Positions 9,410 to 18,937 are shown, counted from the stretch's first letter. The stretch: DNA of 64,000 nucleotides from Pseudomonas sp. UBA4194 (GCF_002379585.1 NZ_DFUE01000025.1:59658-123657), one strand, 5' to 3'. The notes: a model not told the origin generated them from the letters alone. A program made the numbers and translations.

Positions 9410-9436
9410 ATAAAGCCCGTACAAGACGGGCTTTAT
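9410..9436 (-). terminator. Terminator of the hom-thrC transcript
   Basis: ATAAAGCCCGT-ACAAG-ACGGGCTTTAT is a perfect 11-bp stem 20 bases after the thrC stop. Read on the minus strand, a T-rich stretch follows it. Confidence 0.85.
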
Positions 9437-9455
9437 ATGTTTCAGATCACGACAA

Positions 9456-10865
9456 TCACAGCGGCTTGCCGCGATTGCCGTGCTGGGCGACAAAGTTCTG
9501 CACAGCGGCGAGATCGTTGGGCAGCACGGTGCATTTCTCTTCGCGCTCGAACAGATCCACCAGATGCGCCGGCAGCTCCAAGGCCTTGCCGATGCCGGCC
9601 TTCTGCACCGCTTCCGGGAACTTGACCGGATGAGCCGTTCCCAGCACCACCATTGGGGTGTCAAGGCTGCGACGGCACTCACGCGCCGCGCGCACGCCAA
9701 TCGCGGTGTGCGGATCGAGCACTTCGGCACATTCGGCGAAGACCTCTGCAATCGTCTCGCAGGTCTGTTCGTCGTCGACGGCCAGCGAATCGAACAACCT
9801 GCGCGCTTCCACCCAACGCTCTTCTTCGACGCTGAAACCGCCGCCCTGCCTGAAGCTGTCCATCAGCCCCGCAATCGCCGCACCGCTGCGACCGTGCAGG
9901 TCGAACAGCAGGCGCTCGAAGTTCGACGACACCATGATGTCCATCGATGGCGACAAGGTCGCGTGCAAGGTTTCCTTGACGTACTGGTTGCCGCTCATGA
10001 AGCGGTGCAGGATGTCGTTGCGGTTGGTGGCCACGATCAACTGGTTGATCGGCAAGCCCATGTTACGCGCCAGATAGCCGGCGAAAATATCGCCGAAATT
10101 GCCGGTCGGCACAGAGAACGCCACGGAGCGCGCCGGGCCGCCCAACTGCAGGGACGCATGGAAGTAGTAGACGATCTGGGCCATGATCCGCGCCCAGTTG
10201 ATCGAATTCACCGCTACCAGGCGAGTGCCTTTGAGGAAGCTCTGGTCGGCGAAGCTGTTCTTGACCATCTCCTGGCAATCGTCGAAGTTGCCTTCGATGG
10301 CGATGTTATGGACGTTGTCACCGAACAGCGTGGTCATCTGCCGACGCTGCACCGCCGAGACACGCTCGTGCGGATGCAGGATGAAGATGTCGACGTTCTC
10401 GCAATGCTTGCAGCCTTCAATGGCCGCCGAGCCCGTGTCGCCACTGGTAGCGCCGATGATCACCACGCGCTCACCACGCTTGGCCAACACGTAATCGAGC
10501 AGACGGCCCAACAGCTGCAGGGCGAAGTCCTTGAACGCCAGGGTCGGGCCGTGGAACAGCTCCATTACCCACTCATTGCCCCGCAGCTGGCGCAGTGGCG
10601 CGATGGAAGCATGGGTGAAAACGCCGTAGGTCTCCTCCAGGATCTTCTTGAAATCGGCATCCGGAATGCTGCCGGTAACGAACGGGCGCATGACCCGGAA
10701 CGCCAGTTCGTGGTACGGCAGGCCGGCCCACGAAGCGATTTCTTCCTGAGTGAAACGTGGCAGGTTCTCCGGCACATACAGGCCGCCGTCGCTGGCCAAC
10801 CCGGCGAGCAGCACCTCTTCGAAGTTCAGCGCCGGAGCCTGACCGCGAGTACTGATATAACGCAT
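9456..10865 (-). CDS. thrC: Threonine synthase
   Basis: This PLP enzyme converts O-phosphohomoserine to threonine, the last step of the pathway. At 469 aa it is the usual length of the gammaproteobacterial type-2 form and begins MRYISTRGQAPALNFEEVLL. The PLP-binding lysine is K112 in TLAFKDFALQLLG, and the PLP-phosphate loop is seen in GATSGDTGSAAIEG. It lies 25 bases downstream of hom, so the two form an operon, and a strong terminator follows. Confidence 0.97.
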   Translation of the reverse strand: MRYISTRGQAPALNFEEVLLAGLASDGGLYVPENLPRFTQEEIASWAGLPYHELAFRVMRPFVTGSIPDADFKKILEETYGVFTHASIAPLRQLRGNEWVMELFHGPTLAFKDFALQLLGRLLDYVLAKRGERVVIIGATSGDTGSAAIEGCKHCENVDIFILHPHERVSAVQRRQMTTLFGDNVHNIAIEGNFDDCQEMVKNSFADQSFLKGTRLVAVNSINWARIMAQIVYYFHASLQLGGPARSVAFSVPTGNFGDIFAGYLARNMGLPINQLIVATNRNDILHRFMSGNQYVKETLHATLSPSMDIMVSSNFERLLFDLHGRSGAAIAGLMDSFRQGGGFSVEEERWVEARRLFDSLAVDDEQTCETIAEVFAECAEVLDPHTAIGVRAARECRRSLDTPMVVLGTAHPVKFPEAVQKAGIGKALELPAHLVDLFEREEKCTVLPNDLAAVQNFVAQHGNRGKPL

Positions 10866-10890
10866 TACGAATTCCTCTGGCAGCTGTCGC

Positions 10891-12195
10891 TTAGTTCAAG
10901 TGCTCGACACGGATGCGAACCACCGGCCCGACCACGCCCTGCAAGGCTTCCAACGCCTTGATGGCGTCGTTGATGTGCTGTTCGAGCACGCGGTGAGTCA
11001 GGAGGATCATGGGCACCAGGCCATCGTGCTCCTCCACTTCCTTCTGCATGATCGATTCGATGTTGATGCCACGCTCCGAGAGGATGCTCGCCACCTGGGC
11101 CAGCACCCCAGGGTGATCCTTGGCCTGGATACGCAGGTAATAGGCACTCTCGCACTCTTCGATCGGCAGGATTGGGTGTGCGGACAGCGAGTCGGGCTGG
11201 AAGGCCAGGTGGGGCACACGGTTTTCCGGGTCCGAGGTCATGGCACGGACCACGTCCACCAGGTCTGCCACCACCGACGAAGCGGTTGGCTCCATGCCGG
11301 CACCGGCTCCGTAGAACAGCGTGGAGCCTGCGGCATCACCGTTGACCATCACGGCGTTCATCACGCCGTTGACATTGGCGATCAGCCGATCGGCCGGAAT
11401 CAGGGTCGGATGAACGCGCAGCTCGATGCCGCGCTCGGTGCTGCGCGCCACGCCCAGGTGCTTGATGCGATAGCCCAGGGCTTCGGCGTAGTTGACGTCG
11501 GCCGTGGTCAGGCGAGTAATGCCCTCGGTGTAGGCCTTGTCGAATTGCAGCGGAATGCCAAAGGCGATGGAGGCCAGGATGGTCAGCTTGTGCGCAGCGT
11601 CGATGCCTTCGACGTCGAAGGTCGGGTCCGCTTCGGCATAGCCCAGCGCCTGGGCCTCGGCCAGCACGTCTTCGAAGGTGCGACCCTTCTCGCGCATCTC
11701 GGTGAGAATGAAGTTGCCGGTACCGTTGATGATCCCCGCGACCCAGTTGATGCGGTTGGCCGACAAGCCCTCGCGGATGGCCTTGATCACCGGGATGCCA
11801 CCGGCCACAGCGGCTTCGAACGCCACGATCACACCTTTTTCGCGGGCCTTGGCGAAGATTTCATTGCCGTGCACGGCAATCAGCGCCTTGTTCGCGGTAA
11901 CCACGTGCTTGCCGTTCTCGATGGCTTTGAGCACCAGCTCGCGGGCGATGCTGTAGCCGCCGATCAGCTCGATGACGATGTCGATCTCGGGGTTGCTGGC
12001 GACCGCGAATACATCGTTGGTAATGGGGGTACCGGTGATTTGGCAGCTGGGGTTCTGCGACCGCATCGCGATCTGCGCAACTTCAATACCGCGCCCGGCG
12101 CGGCGGGCAATCTCCTCGGCGTTGCGCTGAAGTACGTTGAAGGTGCCGCCACCGACGGTACCTAACCCACAGATGCCTACTTTGACCGGTTTCAC
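10891..12195 (-). CDS. hom: Homoserine dehydrogenase
   Basis: This enzyme reduces aspartate semialdehyde to homoserine, the branch point to threonine and methionine. The protein has 434 aa. The N-terminal Rossmann motif is GLGTVGGG, the catalytic domain contains NGTGNFILTEM, and the C-terminal ACT domain (YYLRIQAKDHPGVLAQVAS) suggests feedback control by threonine. A GTG start at 12195 is chosen because GGGGAG lies six bases before it and the protein then begins VKPVKVGICGLG as family members do; an upstream in-frame start lacks this support. It is the first gene of hom-thrC. Confidence 0.95.
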   Translation of the reverse strand: MKPVKVGICGLGTVGGGTFNVLQRNAEEIARRAGRGIEVAQIAMRSQNPSCQITGTPITNDVFAVASNPEIDIVIELIGGYSIARELVLKAIENGKHVVTANKALIAVHGNEIFAKAREKGVIVAFEAAVAGGIPVIKAIREGLSANRINWVAGIINGTGNFILTEMREKGRTFEDVLAEAQALGYAEADPTFDVEGIDAAHKLTILASIAFGIPLQFDKAYTEGITRLTTADVNYAEALGYRIKHLGVARSTERGIELRVHPTLIPADRLIANVNGVMNAVMVNGDAAGSTLFYGAGAGMEPTASSVVADLVDVVRAMTSDPENRVPHLAFQPDSLSAHPILPIEECESAYYLRIQAKDHPGVLAQVASILSERGINIESIMQKEVEEHDGLVPMILLTHRVLEQHINDAIKALEALQGVVGPVVRIRVEHLN

Positions 12196-12304
12196 TCTGA
12201 ACTCCCCATGAAACGGCCGACTCGCTGTCGGCCGTGATGCTGACCACCGGCCATGGGCCGGGGCGATTGATACTGTTTTATACCATCGGTTGGCGCGATG
12301 GCGC

Positions 12305-13039
12305 TCAGCCCTTGGCGTCGAGCGCCAGCTTGGCCACATTGGCCGCTGGTTGATAACCTGGAATCATCTGGCCGTTTTCCAGCACGATGGCCGGCGTACC
12401 GCTCACGCCGATCGACTGGCCCAGCTCGAATTGCTTGGTCACCGGGTTGGCGCACTTGGGCGCCTTGATGGTGTCGCCAGCCACCATCTTGTCCATGGAC
12501 GCCTTGCGATCCTTGGAGCACCACACGGCCTGCAACTGCTCGTCGCCCGGCGATCCCAGTCCCTGGCGCGGGAAGGCGACGTAGCGCACTTCGATACCCA
12601 GACGGTTCAGCTCGGGCACTTCGGCGTGCAGCTTGTGGCAGTACGGGCAGGTGGTGTCGGTGAACACGGTGATATGGGACTTGGTCTCACCCACGGCAGG
12701 GTAGACCACGGTTTCGGCCACCGGAATGGCGTTGACGGTCTTGGCAATGGCCTGACGTTCGGTCTTTTCGGTAAGGTTGACCGGCTTGCCGTCCTGGATC
12801 TGGAACAGGTAGCCCTGCATCACGAACTGGCCATCGGCGCTGGCGTAGAGCACGCGGCCGCCCTTGAGCTTGACTTCATACAGGCCATTGAGCGGACTGC
12901 TGGCCACGCTTTCCACCGGGACATCGAGTTTCAGGGTATCCAGGGTCTTGCGAATCGCTTGCTCGGCGGCCTGATCGGCGACGGCAAAGGTACTGACCAA
13001 CGCAATGGCTGCGGCGGCGAAAATGCGGGTCACGCGCAT
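12305..13039 (-). CDS. dsbC: Thiol:disulfide interchange protein DsbC
   Basis: This is a periplasmic disulfide isomerase. The ATG at 13039 follows an AGGAG site and starts a clear signal peptide (MRVTRIFAAAAIALVSTFAV, cleavage near ADQA). The N-terminal dimerisation domain (YLFQIQDGKPVNLTE) is followed by a thioredoxin fold with catalytic C131-P-Y-C134 and the cis-proline segment GVSGTPAIV. The length, 244 aa, fits. It lies between xerD and hom on the same strand, the common Pseudomonas order. Confidence 0.95.
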   Translation of the reverse strand: MRVTRIFAAAAIALVSTFAVADQAAEQAIRKTLDTLKLDVPVESVASSPLNGLYEVKLKGGRVLYASADGQFVMQGYLFQIQDGKPVNLTEKTERQAIAKTVNAIPVAETVVYPAVGETKSHITVFTDTTCPYCHKLHAEVPELNRLGIEVRYVAFPRQGLGSPGDEQLQAVWCSKDRKASMDKMVAGDTIKAPKCANPVTKQFELGQSIGVSGTPAIVLENGQMIPGYQPAANVAKLALDAKG

Positions 13040-13181
13040 GGGAACTCCTGAGGCGACGGACTTGAGGGGCGGTGGACAACTGGATAACCACGGCCCGCTG
13101 CGTAAACCGGGCAAGCCTACCACATTCGCCCCCGCAGGCCGACTGCGCGCATCGCGACCGACAGGCGCTGATCGTCAGATT

Positions 13182-14078
13182 TCATCCCCGCGGATGGTGT
13201 TTGGCGTGCAGGTCCTGCAAGCGTGCGCGCGCCACGTGGGTGTAGATCTGCGTGGTCGACAGGTCGCTGTGACCGAGCAGCATCTGCACCACCCGAAGAT
13301 CGGCGCCGTGGTTCAGCAGGTGGGTGGCAAAAGCGTGTCGGAGTGTGTGCGGAGACAGCGCCTTGGAGATACCGGCGACCTGGGCCTGATGCTTGATGCG
13401 ATGCCAAAAGGTCTGTCGGGTCATCTGTTCGCCGCGCTGGCTGGGAAACATCACATCGCTGACGCGGCCGTTGAGCAGCTCTACCCGGCCATCACGCAGG
13501 TACCGCTCCACCCATACAACCGCTTCCTCGCCCATGGGCACCAGGCGCTCCTTGTTGCCCTTGCCCATCACGCGCAGTACGCCCTGGCGCAAATTGACCT
13601 GATCCAGGGTCAAGCTCACCAGCTCGGTGACACGCAGCCCACAGGCATACAGCACTTCAAGCATGGCGCGATCGCGCTGGCCGATCGGCTCGCTCAGGTC
13701 CGGGGCTTGCAGCAGCGCTTCGACGTCGGCTTCGGAGAGTGACTTGGGCAACGGTTTGCCCAGTTGCGGCATGTCGACTTGAAGGGTCGGATCGACGGCA
13801 ATCAGTTTTTCGCGCAGCAGGTAGCGATAGAACCCCCGTGCCCCGGACAGAAAGCGGGCCGTTGAGCGGGCCTTGTAGGCCTGGTCGACACGCCAGGCCA
13901 GATGATCGAGCAGCGTATCGCGTCCGGCACTCTCCAGGACGATCCCCCGCTCTTGCAGCCAGCCGTTGAACAGGGCCAGGTCGCTGCGATAGGAATCCCG
14001 GCTGTTCTGCGACAAGCCTTTCTCCAACCACAGGGCATCAAGGAATTGGTCGATCAGGGGGTGGTCTAGGGCAGGCAT
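13182..14078 (-). CDS. xerD: Site-specific tyrosine recombinase XerD
   Basis: This 298-aa recombinase resolves chromosome dimers at dif together with XerC. The N-terminal SAM-like core-binding domain begins HPLIDQFLDALWLEKGLSQN. The catalytic domain shows Arg in ACGLRVTELVSL, the box HTLRHAFATHLL, the conserved His in LLGHSDLSTTQIYTHV, and the nucleophilic Tyr just after TTQI. It is the chromosomal housekeeping gene, not an integrase of a mobile element. Confidence 0.95.
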   Translation of the reverse strand: MPALDHPLIDQFLDALWLEKGLSQNSRDSYRSDLALFNGWLQERGIVLESAGRDTLLDHLAWRVDQAYKARSTARFLSGARGFYRYLLREKLIAVDPTLQVDMPQLGKPLPKSLSEADVEALLQAPDLSEPIGQRDRAMLEVLYACGLRVTELVSLTLDQVNLRQGVLRVMGKGNKERLVPMGEEAVVWVERYLRDGRVELLNGRVSDVMFPSQRGEQMTRQTFWHRIKHQAQVAGISKALSPHTLRHAFATHLLNHGADLRVVQMLLGHSDLSTTQIYTHVARARLQDLHAKHHPRG

Positions 14079-14139
14079 TGGGGGTCATGGTAGGCGGGGG
14101 TGCGTAGATAATAACAGGGCGCTGGAGCAGGGTGACGCT

Positions 14140-14225
14140 ATCGCGGGTAGAACCCGCTCCCACAGAGTCTCTTCGCCGTACTGGAGCCCGCGAAAATTCC
14201 TGTGGGAGCGGGTTCTACCCGCGAT
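14140..14225. repeat. Inverted pair of REP elements
   Basis: ATCGCGGGTAGAACCCGC followed by TCCCACAG at 14140-14165, and its reverse complement at 14200-14225, face each other across 34 bases. Each contains a GCGGGT-AGA-ACCCGC hairpin. The same REP class flanks the minisatellite at 22092-22720 and occurs singly at 61921. It fills most of the gap between xerD and rplS. Confidence 0.9.
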
Positions 14226-14262
14226 GAGGCCAGACCTGCCGCCACAAAACCCTCGCCCACAA

Positions 14263-14288
14263 AAAAGGCAGCCCGAAGGCTGCCTTTT
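14263..14288 (-). terminator. Terminator of the rpsP-rimM-trmD-rplS operon
   Basis: AAAAGGCAGCC-CGAA-GGCTGCCTTTT, an 11-bp stem with a four-base loop, is followed on the minus strand by a run of T. It lies 24 bases after the rplS stop. Confidence 0.9.
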
Positions 14289-14311
14289 CCTGCATCAGAA
14301 ACAAACTGTAC

Positions 14312-14662
14312 TCAGGACAGTTTTTCCTTGATACGTGCTGCTTTACCAGACAGGTCGCGCAGGTAGTACAGCTTGGCTTTACGCACGTCACCACGACGTT
14401 TCACGGCCATGCTGTCGATCTGCGGGCTGTAGGTCTGGAAAGTACGCTCTACACCTACACCGTTGGAGATTTTACGAACGGTGAAGGCACTGTTCACGCC
14501 GCGGTTGCGCTTGGCGATAACAACGCCTTCGAACGCCTGCAGACGGGAACGATCACCTTCCTTCACTTTCACCTGAACGACAACGGTGTCGCCCGGGGCA
14601 AAGGGAGGGATCTCTTTGGTCATCTGCTCGGCTTCGAGTTGCAGAATGATTTTGTTGGTCAT
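14312..14662 (-). CDS. rplS: 50S ribosomal protein L19
   Basis: L19 sits at the interface of the 30S and 50S subunits. The 116-aa protein shows the family motifs [35 protein letters not shown] and [13 protein letters not shown]. An AGGAG ribosome-binding site lies 7-8 bases before the ATG. It is the last gene of the four-gene ribosome-maturation operon and is followed by a strong terminator. Confidence 0.98.
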   Translation of the reverse strand: MTNKIILQLEAEQMTKEIPPFAPGDTVVVQVKVKEGDRSRLQAFEGVVIAKRNRGVNSAFTVRKISNGVGVERTFQTYSPQIDSMAVKRRGDVRKAKLYYLRDLSGKAARIKEKLS

Positions 14663-14704
14663 GCTGTGCTCCTAAGGCAAATCGTCGGATTTACCATCGA
14701 TACG

Positions 14705-15457
14705 TTAACTATCGTTCCGCTCGCGGAGATACTCCGCCAGCAGCTTGTTCTCTTCTCCAGAAAGCGAGCGTCTTTCCAGAAGATCGGCACGTCGTTCGTA
14801 GGTCCGCCCAAGGGACTGCTGCAAACGCCAGCGCCGGATGTGTGCATGATTGCCGCTAAGCAATACGTCGGGAACACGCTGATCCGCATACACCTCCGGT
14901 CGGGTGTAGTGCGGGCAATCCAGCAGACCGTCCGTGAAGGAATCTTCCTCCGCGGAGTCTGCATGCCCCAAAGCTCCGGGCAGCAGTCGTGTAACCGCAT
15001 CGATCAGGACCATGGCAGGCAGCTCACCGCCAGACAGCACATAGTCGCCAACAGACCACTCTTCATCGACATGAGCCTCAATAAAGCGCTCGTCGATGCC
15101 TTCATATCGCCCGGCGATCAGAATCAATGATTCACAGGTCGCCAGTTGCTTGACCGCGCCTTGTACCAACGGCTGGCCTTGCGGCGACAGGTAAATGACC
15201 TTCGCCTTGTCCCCTGCCGCTGCCTTGGCCTGAACCAGAGCATCTTCCAGGGGCTTGATCTTCATTACCATTCCCGGACCACCGCCAAAGGGCCTGTCAT
15301 CCACCGTGTGGTGACGGTCCGTGGTGTAGTCCCGCGGGTTCCAGCAGGTCAGTTGCAGCAACCCCTGTTTTACCGCGCGGCTGGTAATGCCGTACTCACT
15401 GATGGCCGAGAACATCTCGGGGAACAGGGTGATCACCTCTACGCGAAGGCTGGCCAT
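14705..15457 (-). CDS. trmD: tRNA (guanine-N1-)-methyltransferase TrmD
   Basis: This SPOUT enzyme makes m1G37 in tRNA using S-adenosylmethionine and so helps keep the reading frame. The protein is 250 aa. Its start [16 protein letters not shown], the trefoil-knot segments [13 protein letters not shown] and [16 protein letters not shown], and the C-terminal domain with [15 protein letters not shown] are typical. The ATG lies three bases after the rimM stop, so the two are probably translationally coupled. Confidence 0.97.
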   Translation of the reverse strand: MASLRVEVITLFPEMFSAISEYGITSRAVKQGLLQLTCWNPRDYTTDRHHTVDDRPFGGGPGMVMKIKPLEDALVQAKAAAGDKAKVIYLSPQGQPLVQGAVKQLATCESLILIAGRYEGIDERFIEAHVDEEWSVGDYVLSGGELPAMVLIDAVTRLLPGALGHADSAEEDSFTDGLLDCPHYTRPEVYADQRVPDVLLSGNHAHIRRWRLQQSLGRTYERRADLLERRSLSGEENKLLAEYLRERNDS

Positions 15458-15460
15458 CGC

Positions 15461-15997
15461 TTAGAAGTCCGCGTCCCAATCCACCCTCATCTCGCCAGCG
15501 GCCAGGTCGACCTTCAACACGCATTGCGCCGTATAGGGCAACAGGCGTTCACGATCATCCAGACTGCCCGCGCAGGGCTTCACCACCATTACATCGTTGG
15601 CACCGGTCTCCAACAGGTGATCGATGGTGCCGAGCAATTGCTCTTGCAGATCGATGACCTTCAGGCCCTGAAGCTGATACCAGTAGTAGTCATCTTCGGC
15701 CAGGTCGGGCAAAAGGCTGCGCGAGATGCAAATCTCGTAACCGGACAGAAGACGGGCTTCGTCGCGATCATCCAGGCCTTTCAACTTGGCAACCAGATCC
15801 TTTTGAGTGGATCGGCCGCTGACCAGCTCTACCTGCTTGGTCACGCCTTCGCGCCGAAGCGTCCAGGACTTGTACTGCAGCAGGTTTTCAATCGGATCGG
15901 TAAAGGAAAAGACCTTCACCTCGCCGCGAACGCCGTGTACCGAGAAAATCTTGCCGACGACGATCAAGTCATCAGCGGAATCTGGCGTCGCGTTCAT
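15461..15997 (-). CDS. rimM: Ribosome maturation factor RimM
   Basis: RimM binds S19 and helps mature the 16S rRNA 3' domain. The 178-aa protein has the N-terminal beta-barrel (VVGKIFSVHGVRGEVKVFSF), the central ARLLSGYEICI and the C-terminal PRC barrel (DYYWYQLQGLKVID). Five bases separate it from rpsP upstream. Order and spacing are those of the standard operon. Confidence 0.97.
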   Translation of the reverse strand: MNATPDSADDLIVVGKIFSVHGVRGEVKVFSFTDPIENLLQYKSWTLRREGVTKQVELVSGRSTQKDLVAKLKGLDDRDEARLLSGYEICISRSLLPDLAEDDYYWYQLQGLKVIDLQEQLLGTIDHLLETGANDVMVVKPCAGSLDDRERLLPYTAQCVLKVDLAAGEMRVDWDADF

Positions 15998-16002
15998 ATT
16001 GC

Positions 16003-16254
16003 TCAGGCCGCGGCCTTGGCAGCTTCCTTCAGCAACTGAGCAACACGCTCAGAAGGCTGTGCACCAACGCTCAACCAGTGGTTGACGCGCTCTTGGTTCA
16101 CGGACAGACGGATTTCCTGACCACGGGCAACAGGGTTGAAGAAACCCACGTGCTCTTTGTGCGAGCCGTCACGCGGGTTACGCGAGTCGGTCACGGTCAG
16201 TTGGTAAAACGGGCGCTTTTTGGAGCCGCCACGGGCAAGACGGATGGTTAGCAT
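16003..16254 (-). CDS. rpsP: 30S ribosomal protein S16
   Basis: This 83-aa protein begins [18 protein letters not shown], which is diagnostic for S16. The ATG at 16254 is used; in-frame codons upstream to 16356 are not part of the family. It is the first gene of the rpsP-rimM-trmD-rplS operon. Confidence 0.97.
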   Translation of the reverse strand: MLTIRLARGGSKKRPFYQLTVTDSRNPRDGSHKEHVGFFNPVARGQEIRLSVNQERVNHWLSVGAQPSERVAQLLKEAAKAAA

Positions 16255-16327
16255 TGAACATCGTTCCTGTAGTCGGTGCTGCAAATCATAATGCACAGCG
16301 GGCACACGGGTGCCCGAAAGGCCGCAT

Positions 16328-16356
16328 ATTCTCAAGGAATACACGGACATTTGCAA
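16328..16356 (-). promoter_or_regulatory. Possible promoter of the rpsP operon
   Basis: On the minus strand TTGCAA (16351-16356) and GAGAAT (16328-16333) are spaced by 17 bases, about 75-100 bases before the rpsP start. The match to sigma-70 hexamers is moderate, and other placements such as TATGAT at 16285-16290 are possible. Confidence 0.3.
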
Positions 16357-16450
16357 ATGCCTTTTTCCGATAGGTAAAGGCTTGCAGCGCGATTTTGCCT
16401 ATAAGCCGTTGCAAGCAACGGAGTTTGGCCGGATGGCCGGGGTATTCATC

Positions 16451-16558
16451 GGTACGCGGGGAGTGCTTGTGGGGCGGGCCTTGCCTGCGAAGCAACAGGC
16501 CTGATACATCCAGGTGCCCTCTTCGCAGGCAGCGCCCGCTGCCACAGGTCCGCGTACC
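16451..16558. repeat. Inverted pair of a second REP class with outer 9-bp arms
   Basis: TTGTGGGGCGGGCCTTGCCT (within 16466-16492) and a diverged reverse complement (16521-16547) face each other. They end in TGCGAAG and CTTCGCA. GGTACGCGG at 16451-16459 and CCGCGTACC at 16550-16558 form a perfect outer inverted repeat around the pair. It lies between ffh and rpsP. A further stem, CCGTTG-CAAG-CAACGG, is at 16406-16421. Confidence 0.8.
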
Positions 16559-16569
16559 GAAGGAATGCG

Positions 16570-17949
16570 TTACATCTTGGGCATGCCGCCACCGCCGGGC
16601 AGCATGCCGCCCATGCCGCGCATCATCTTGGCCATGCCACCTTTGGTGGAAAACTTCTTCATCATCTTCTGCATCTGCTTGTGCTGCTTGATCAAGCGGC
16701 CGATGTCCTGCACCTGGGTGCCCGAACCCATGGCGATGCGGCGCTTGCGCGAACCGCTGATCAACTCGGGATCGCGGCGCTCGGCCGGGGTCATGGAGTT
16801 GATGATGGCTTCCATCTGCTTGAACTGCTTCTCGGCAACGTTCTGAGCATTGCCCATCTGCGACAGGTTGACCCCGCCGATGCTCGGCAGCTTGTCCATC
16901 AGGCCGCCGAGGCCGCCCATGGTCTTCATCTGCACGAGCTGATCGCGGAAGTCTTCGAGATCGAAGCCCTTGCCCTTCTTCAGCTTCTTGGCCAGCTTAT
17001 CGGCCTTGTCCTTGTCCAGCGACTGCTCGGCCTGCTCGATCAGGCTGAGCACGTCACCCATGCCCAGGATGCGTGAGGCGATGCGGTCGGGGTGGAACGG
17101 CTCGAGCGCTTCGCTCTTCTCGCCCATGCCGATGAACTTGATCGGCTTGCCGGTGATGGCTCGCACCGACAGCGCGGCACCGCCGCGGGCATCGCCGTCG
17201 ACCTTGGTCAGCACCACGCCGGTCAGCGGCAGCGCATCGCCAAAGGCCTTGGCCGTGTTGGCCGCGTCCTGACCGGTCATGGCGTCGACCACGAACAGCG
17301 TCTCGGCAGGCTTGACGGCAGCATGCAGCTGCTGGATCTCGCCCATCATCTCGGCGTCGATGTGCAGGCGGCCGGCGGTGTCGAGGATGACCACGTCGAT
17401 GAACTTGAGCTTGGCTTCGCGAATCGCCGCTTCGGCGATCGCCACCGGTTTCTGGCTGATGTCGGACGGGAAGAAGGTCACGCCGATGTCGCTGGCCAGG
17501 GTTTCCAGTTGCTTGATGGCGGCCGGACGGTAGACGTCGGCCGACACCACCATCACGGTTTTCTTCTTGCGCTCTTTAAGGAAGCGCGCCAGCTTGCCGG
17601 CGGTGGTGGTCTTGCCCGCACCCTGCAGGCCGGCCATCAGAATCACGGCGGGCGGGGTAACGGCCAGGCTCAGCTCTTCATTGGCGGCACCCATCATTTC
17701 GACGAGCTCGGCCTGAACGATCTTCACGAACGCCTGGCCAGGGGTCAGGCTGCGCGAAACCTCGGTTCCGACGGCACGTTCCTTGACCTTGTTGACGAAG
17801 TCTTTCACCACCGGCAGGGCGACGTCGGCTTCAAGCAACGCCATGCGCACTTCACGCAGGGTGTCTTTGATGTTGTCCTCGGTCAGCTTGGCCTTGCCGG
17901 TAACGTGGCGCAGCGTCTGCGAGAGGCGGTCTGTCAGGTTTTCAAACAT
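16570..17949 (-). CDS. ffh: Signal recognition particle protein Ffh
   Basis: This is the SRP54 GTPase that brings nascent membrane proteins to FtsY. At 459 aa it has the N domain, the G domain with P-loop GLQGAGKTTTAGKL, DTAGR and TKVDGDARGG, and the methionine-rich M domain ending GGMLPGGGGMPKM. AAAGGA lies eight bases before the ATG. It is transcribed divergently from the ypjD-like gene, with 165 bases between the starts. Confidence 0.98.
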   Translation of the reverse strand: MFENLTDRLSQTLRHVTGKAKLTEDNIKDTLREVRMALLEADVALPVVKDFVNKVKERAVGTEVSRSLTPGQAFVKIVQAELVEMMGAANEELSLAVTPPAVILMAGLQGAGKTTTAGKLARFLKERKKKTVMVVSADVYRPAAIKQLETLASDIGVTFFPSDISQKPVAIAEAAIREAKLKFIDVVILDTAGRLHIDAEMMGEIQQLHAAVKPAETLFVVDAMTGQDAANTAKAFGDALPLTGVVLTKVDGDARGGAALSVRAITGKPIKFIGMGEKSEALEPFHPDRIASRILGMGDVLSLIEQAEQSLDKDKADKLAKKLKKGKGFDLEDFRDQLVQMKTMGGLGGLMDKLPSIGGVNLSQMGNAQNVAEKQFKQMEAIINSMTPAERRDPELISGSRKRRIAMGSGTQVQDIGRLIKQHKQMQKMMKKFSTKGGMAKMMRGMGGMLPGGGGMPKM

Positions 17950-18114
17950 GTCGCGATCCTTTCTGGCTCTGGTTGAGCCGAGGTTGTGGCGGCAAGAGCA
18001 GGTCGGCGATTATAGCGAAGTGTGGGTGCCACGGACACCACGCCGCATGCAGTCTTTCGTCGGCGGGCATTTGATGCCAAACTCAGCCACTTTCGGGCTC
18101 GCTGCACAGGACTT

Positions 18115-18927
18115 ATGCTCCCCTTGTCACCCAGTTTACTACCCACCCTCGCCGCCGCCTGCCTGTACGCCGCAGCGACCGCCTATCAGGGAACCCGCAT
18201 TGGCCAGGGAGGCAAGGCCGACAAACGCCTGCTTTATGTGCTCGGCTTCCTGGCCGTCATTGCCCATGGCACCGCCCTCTTCTCTCAGCTGTTGACCCCG
18301 CTGGGGCTGAGCCTGGACTTCTTCAGCGCCGCCAGTCTGATTGCCGTGGCGGTGATCGCCCTGACCCTGATCGCGACCAGCCAGATCCCGGTGGAAAACC
18401 TGCTGGTGTTGCTGTTCCCCCTGGGCCTGGCGACCATCCTGATCGCCCAGTTCGCGCCCGGCGGCACCGCGCCGCTGATTCAAGAAGAACCGGGCATCCT
18501 GACCCACATCCTGCTGTCGATCCTGGCCTACGGGATGTTCACCATCGCGGTGTTCCAGTCGCTGCTGCTGCTGTTGCAGAACCATCAGCTCAAGCACAAG
18601 CATCCGGCTGGGCTGATCAAGAACTTCCCGCCACTGCAAACCATGGAAAGCCTGCTGTTCGGCTTCATCTGGGCCGGCTGGGCGCTGCTGTCGCTGTCGC
18701 TGATTTCCGGCTGGCTGTTCGTCGAGAACCTGTTCGCTCAGCATCTGGTGCACAAGACGCTGCTGGCGTGCCTGGCCTGGATCGTCTTCAGCGTGCTGCT
18801 GTGGGGGCGCAACCGCCTCGGCTGGCGCGGACACAAGGCTATCCGCTGGACACTGGCCGGTTTCTGCCTGCTGATGCTGGCCTATTTCGGCAGCAAGCTG
18901 GTTCGCGAATACATTCTGCACATCTGA
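18115..18927 (+). CDS. CcsA-related inner membrane protein (YpjD-like)
   Basis: This 270-aa protein has about eight predicted transmembrane helices and resembles the CcsA/ResC cytochrome c assembly family, notably the YpjD type that sits beside ffh in many gammaproteobacteria. The WGxxWxxxG-like segment GFIWAGWALLSLSLISGW and conserved His residues (VIAHGT, THILLSILAYG) are visible. The ATG at 18115 begins directly with the first hydrophobic segment; a longer start at 18022 would add an implausible tail. It ends ten bases before the CorC/HlyC-like gene, suggesting an operon. Its actual role is not known. Confidence 0.85.
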   Translation: MLPLSPSLLPTLAAACLYAAATAYQGTRIGQGGKADKRLLYVLGFLAVIAHGTALFSQLLTPLGLSLDFFSAASLIAVAVIALTLIATSQIPVENLLVLLFPLGLATILIAQFAPGGTAPLIQEEPGILTHILLSILAYGMFTIAVFQSLLLLLQNHQLKHKHPAGLIKNFPPLQTMESLLFGFIWAGWALLSLSLISGWLFVENLFAQHLVHKTLLACLAWIVFSVLLWGRNRLGWRGHKAIRWTLAGFCLLMLAYFGSKLVREYILHI

Positions 18928-18937
18928 CAGGTCATAC

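Noticed and set aside
9338..9751. N-terminal extension of the hybrid kinase
   Set aside because: The frame stays open into thrC, but the signal peptide and ribosome-binding site place the start at 9337; the extension reads thrC out of frame.
13182..14078. Phage or island integrase
   Set aside because: The sequence and neighbours (dsbC, hom, thrC) identify it as chromosomal xerD.
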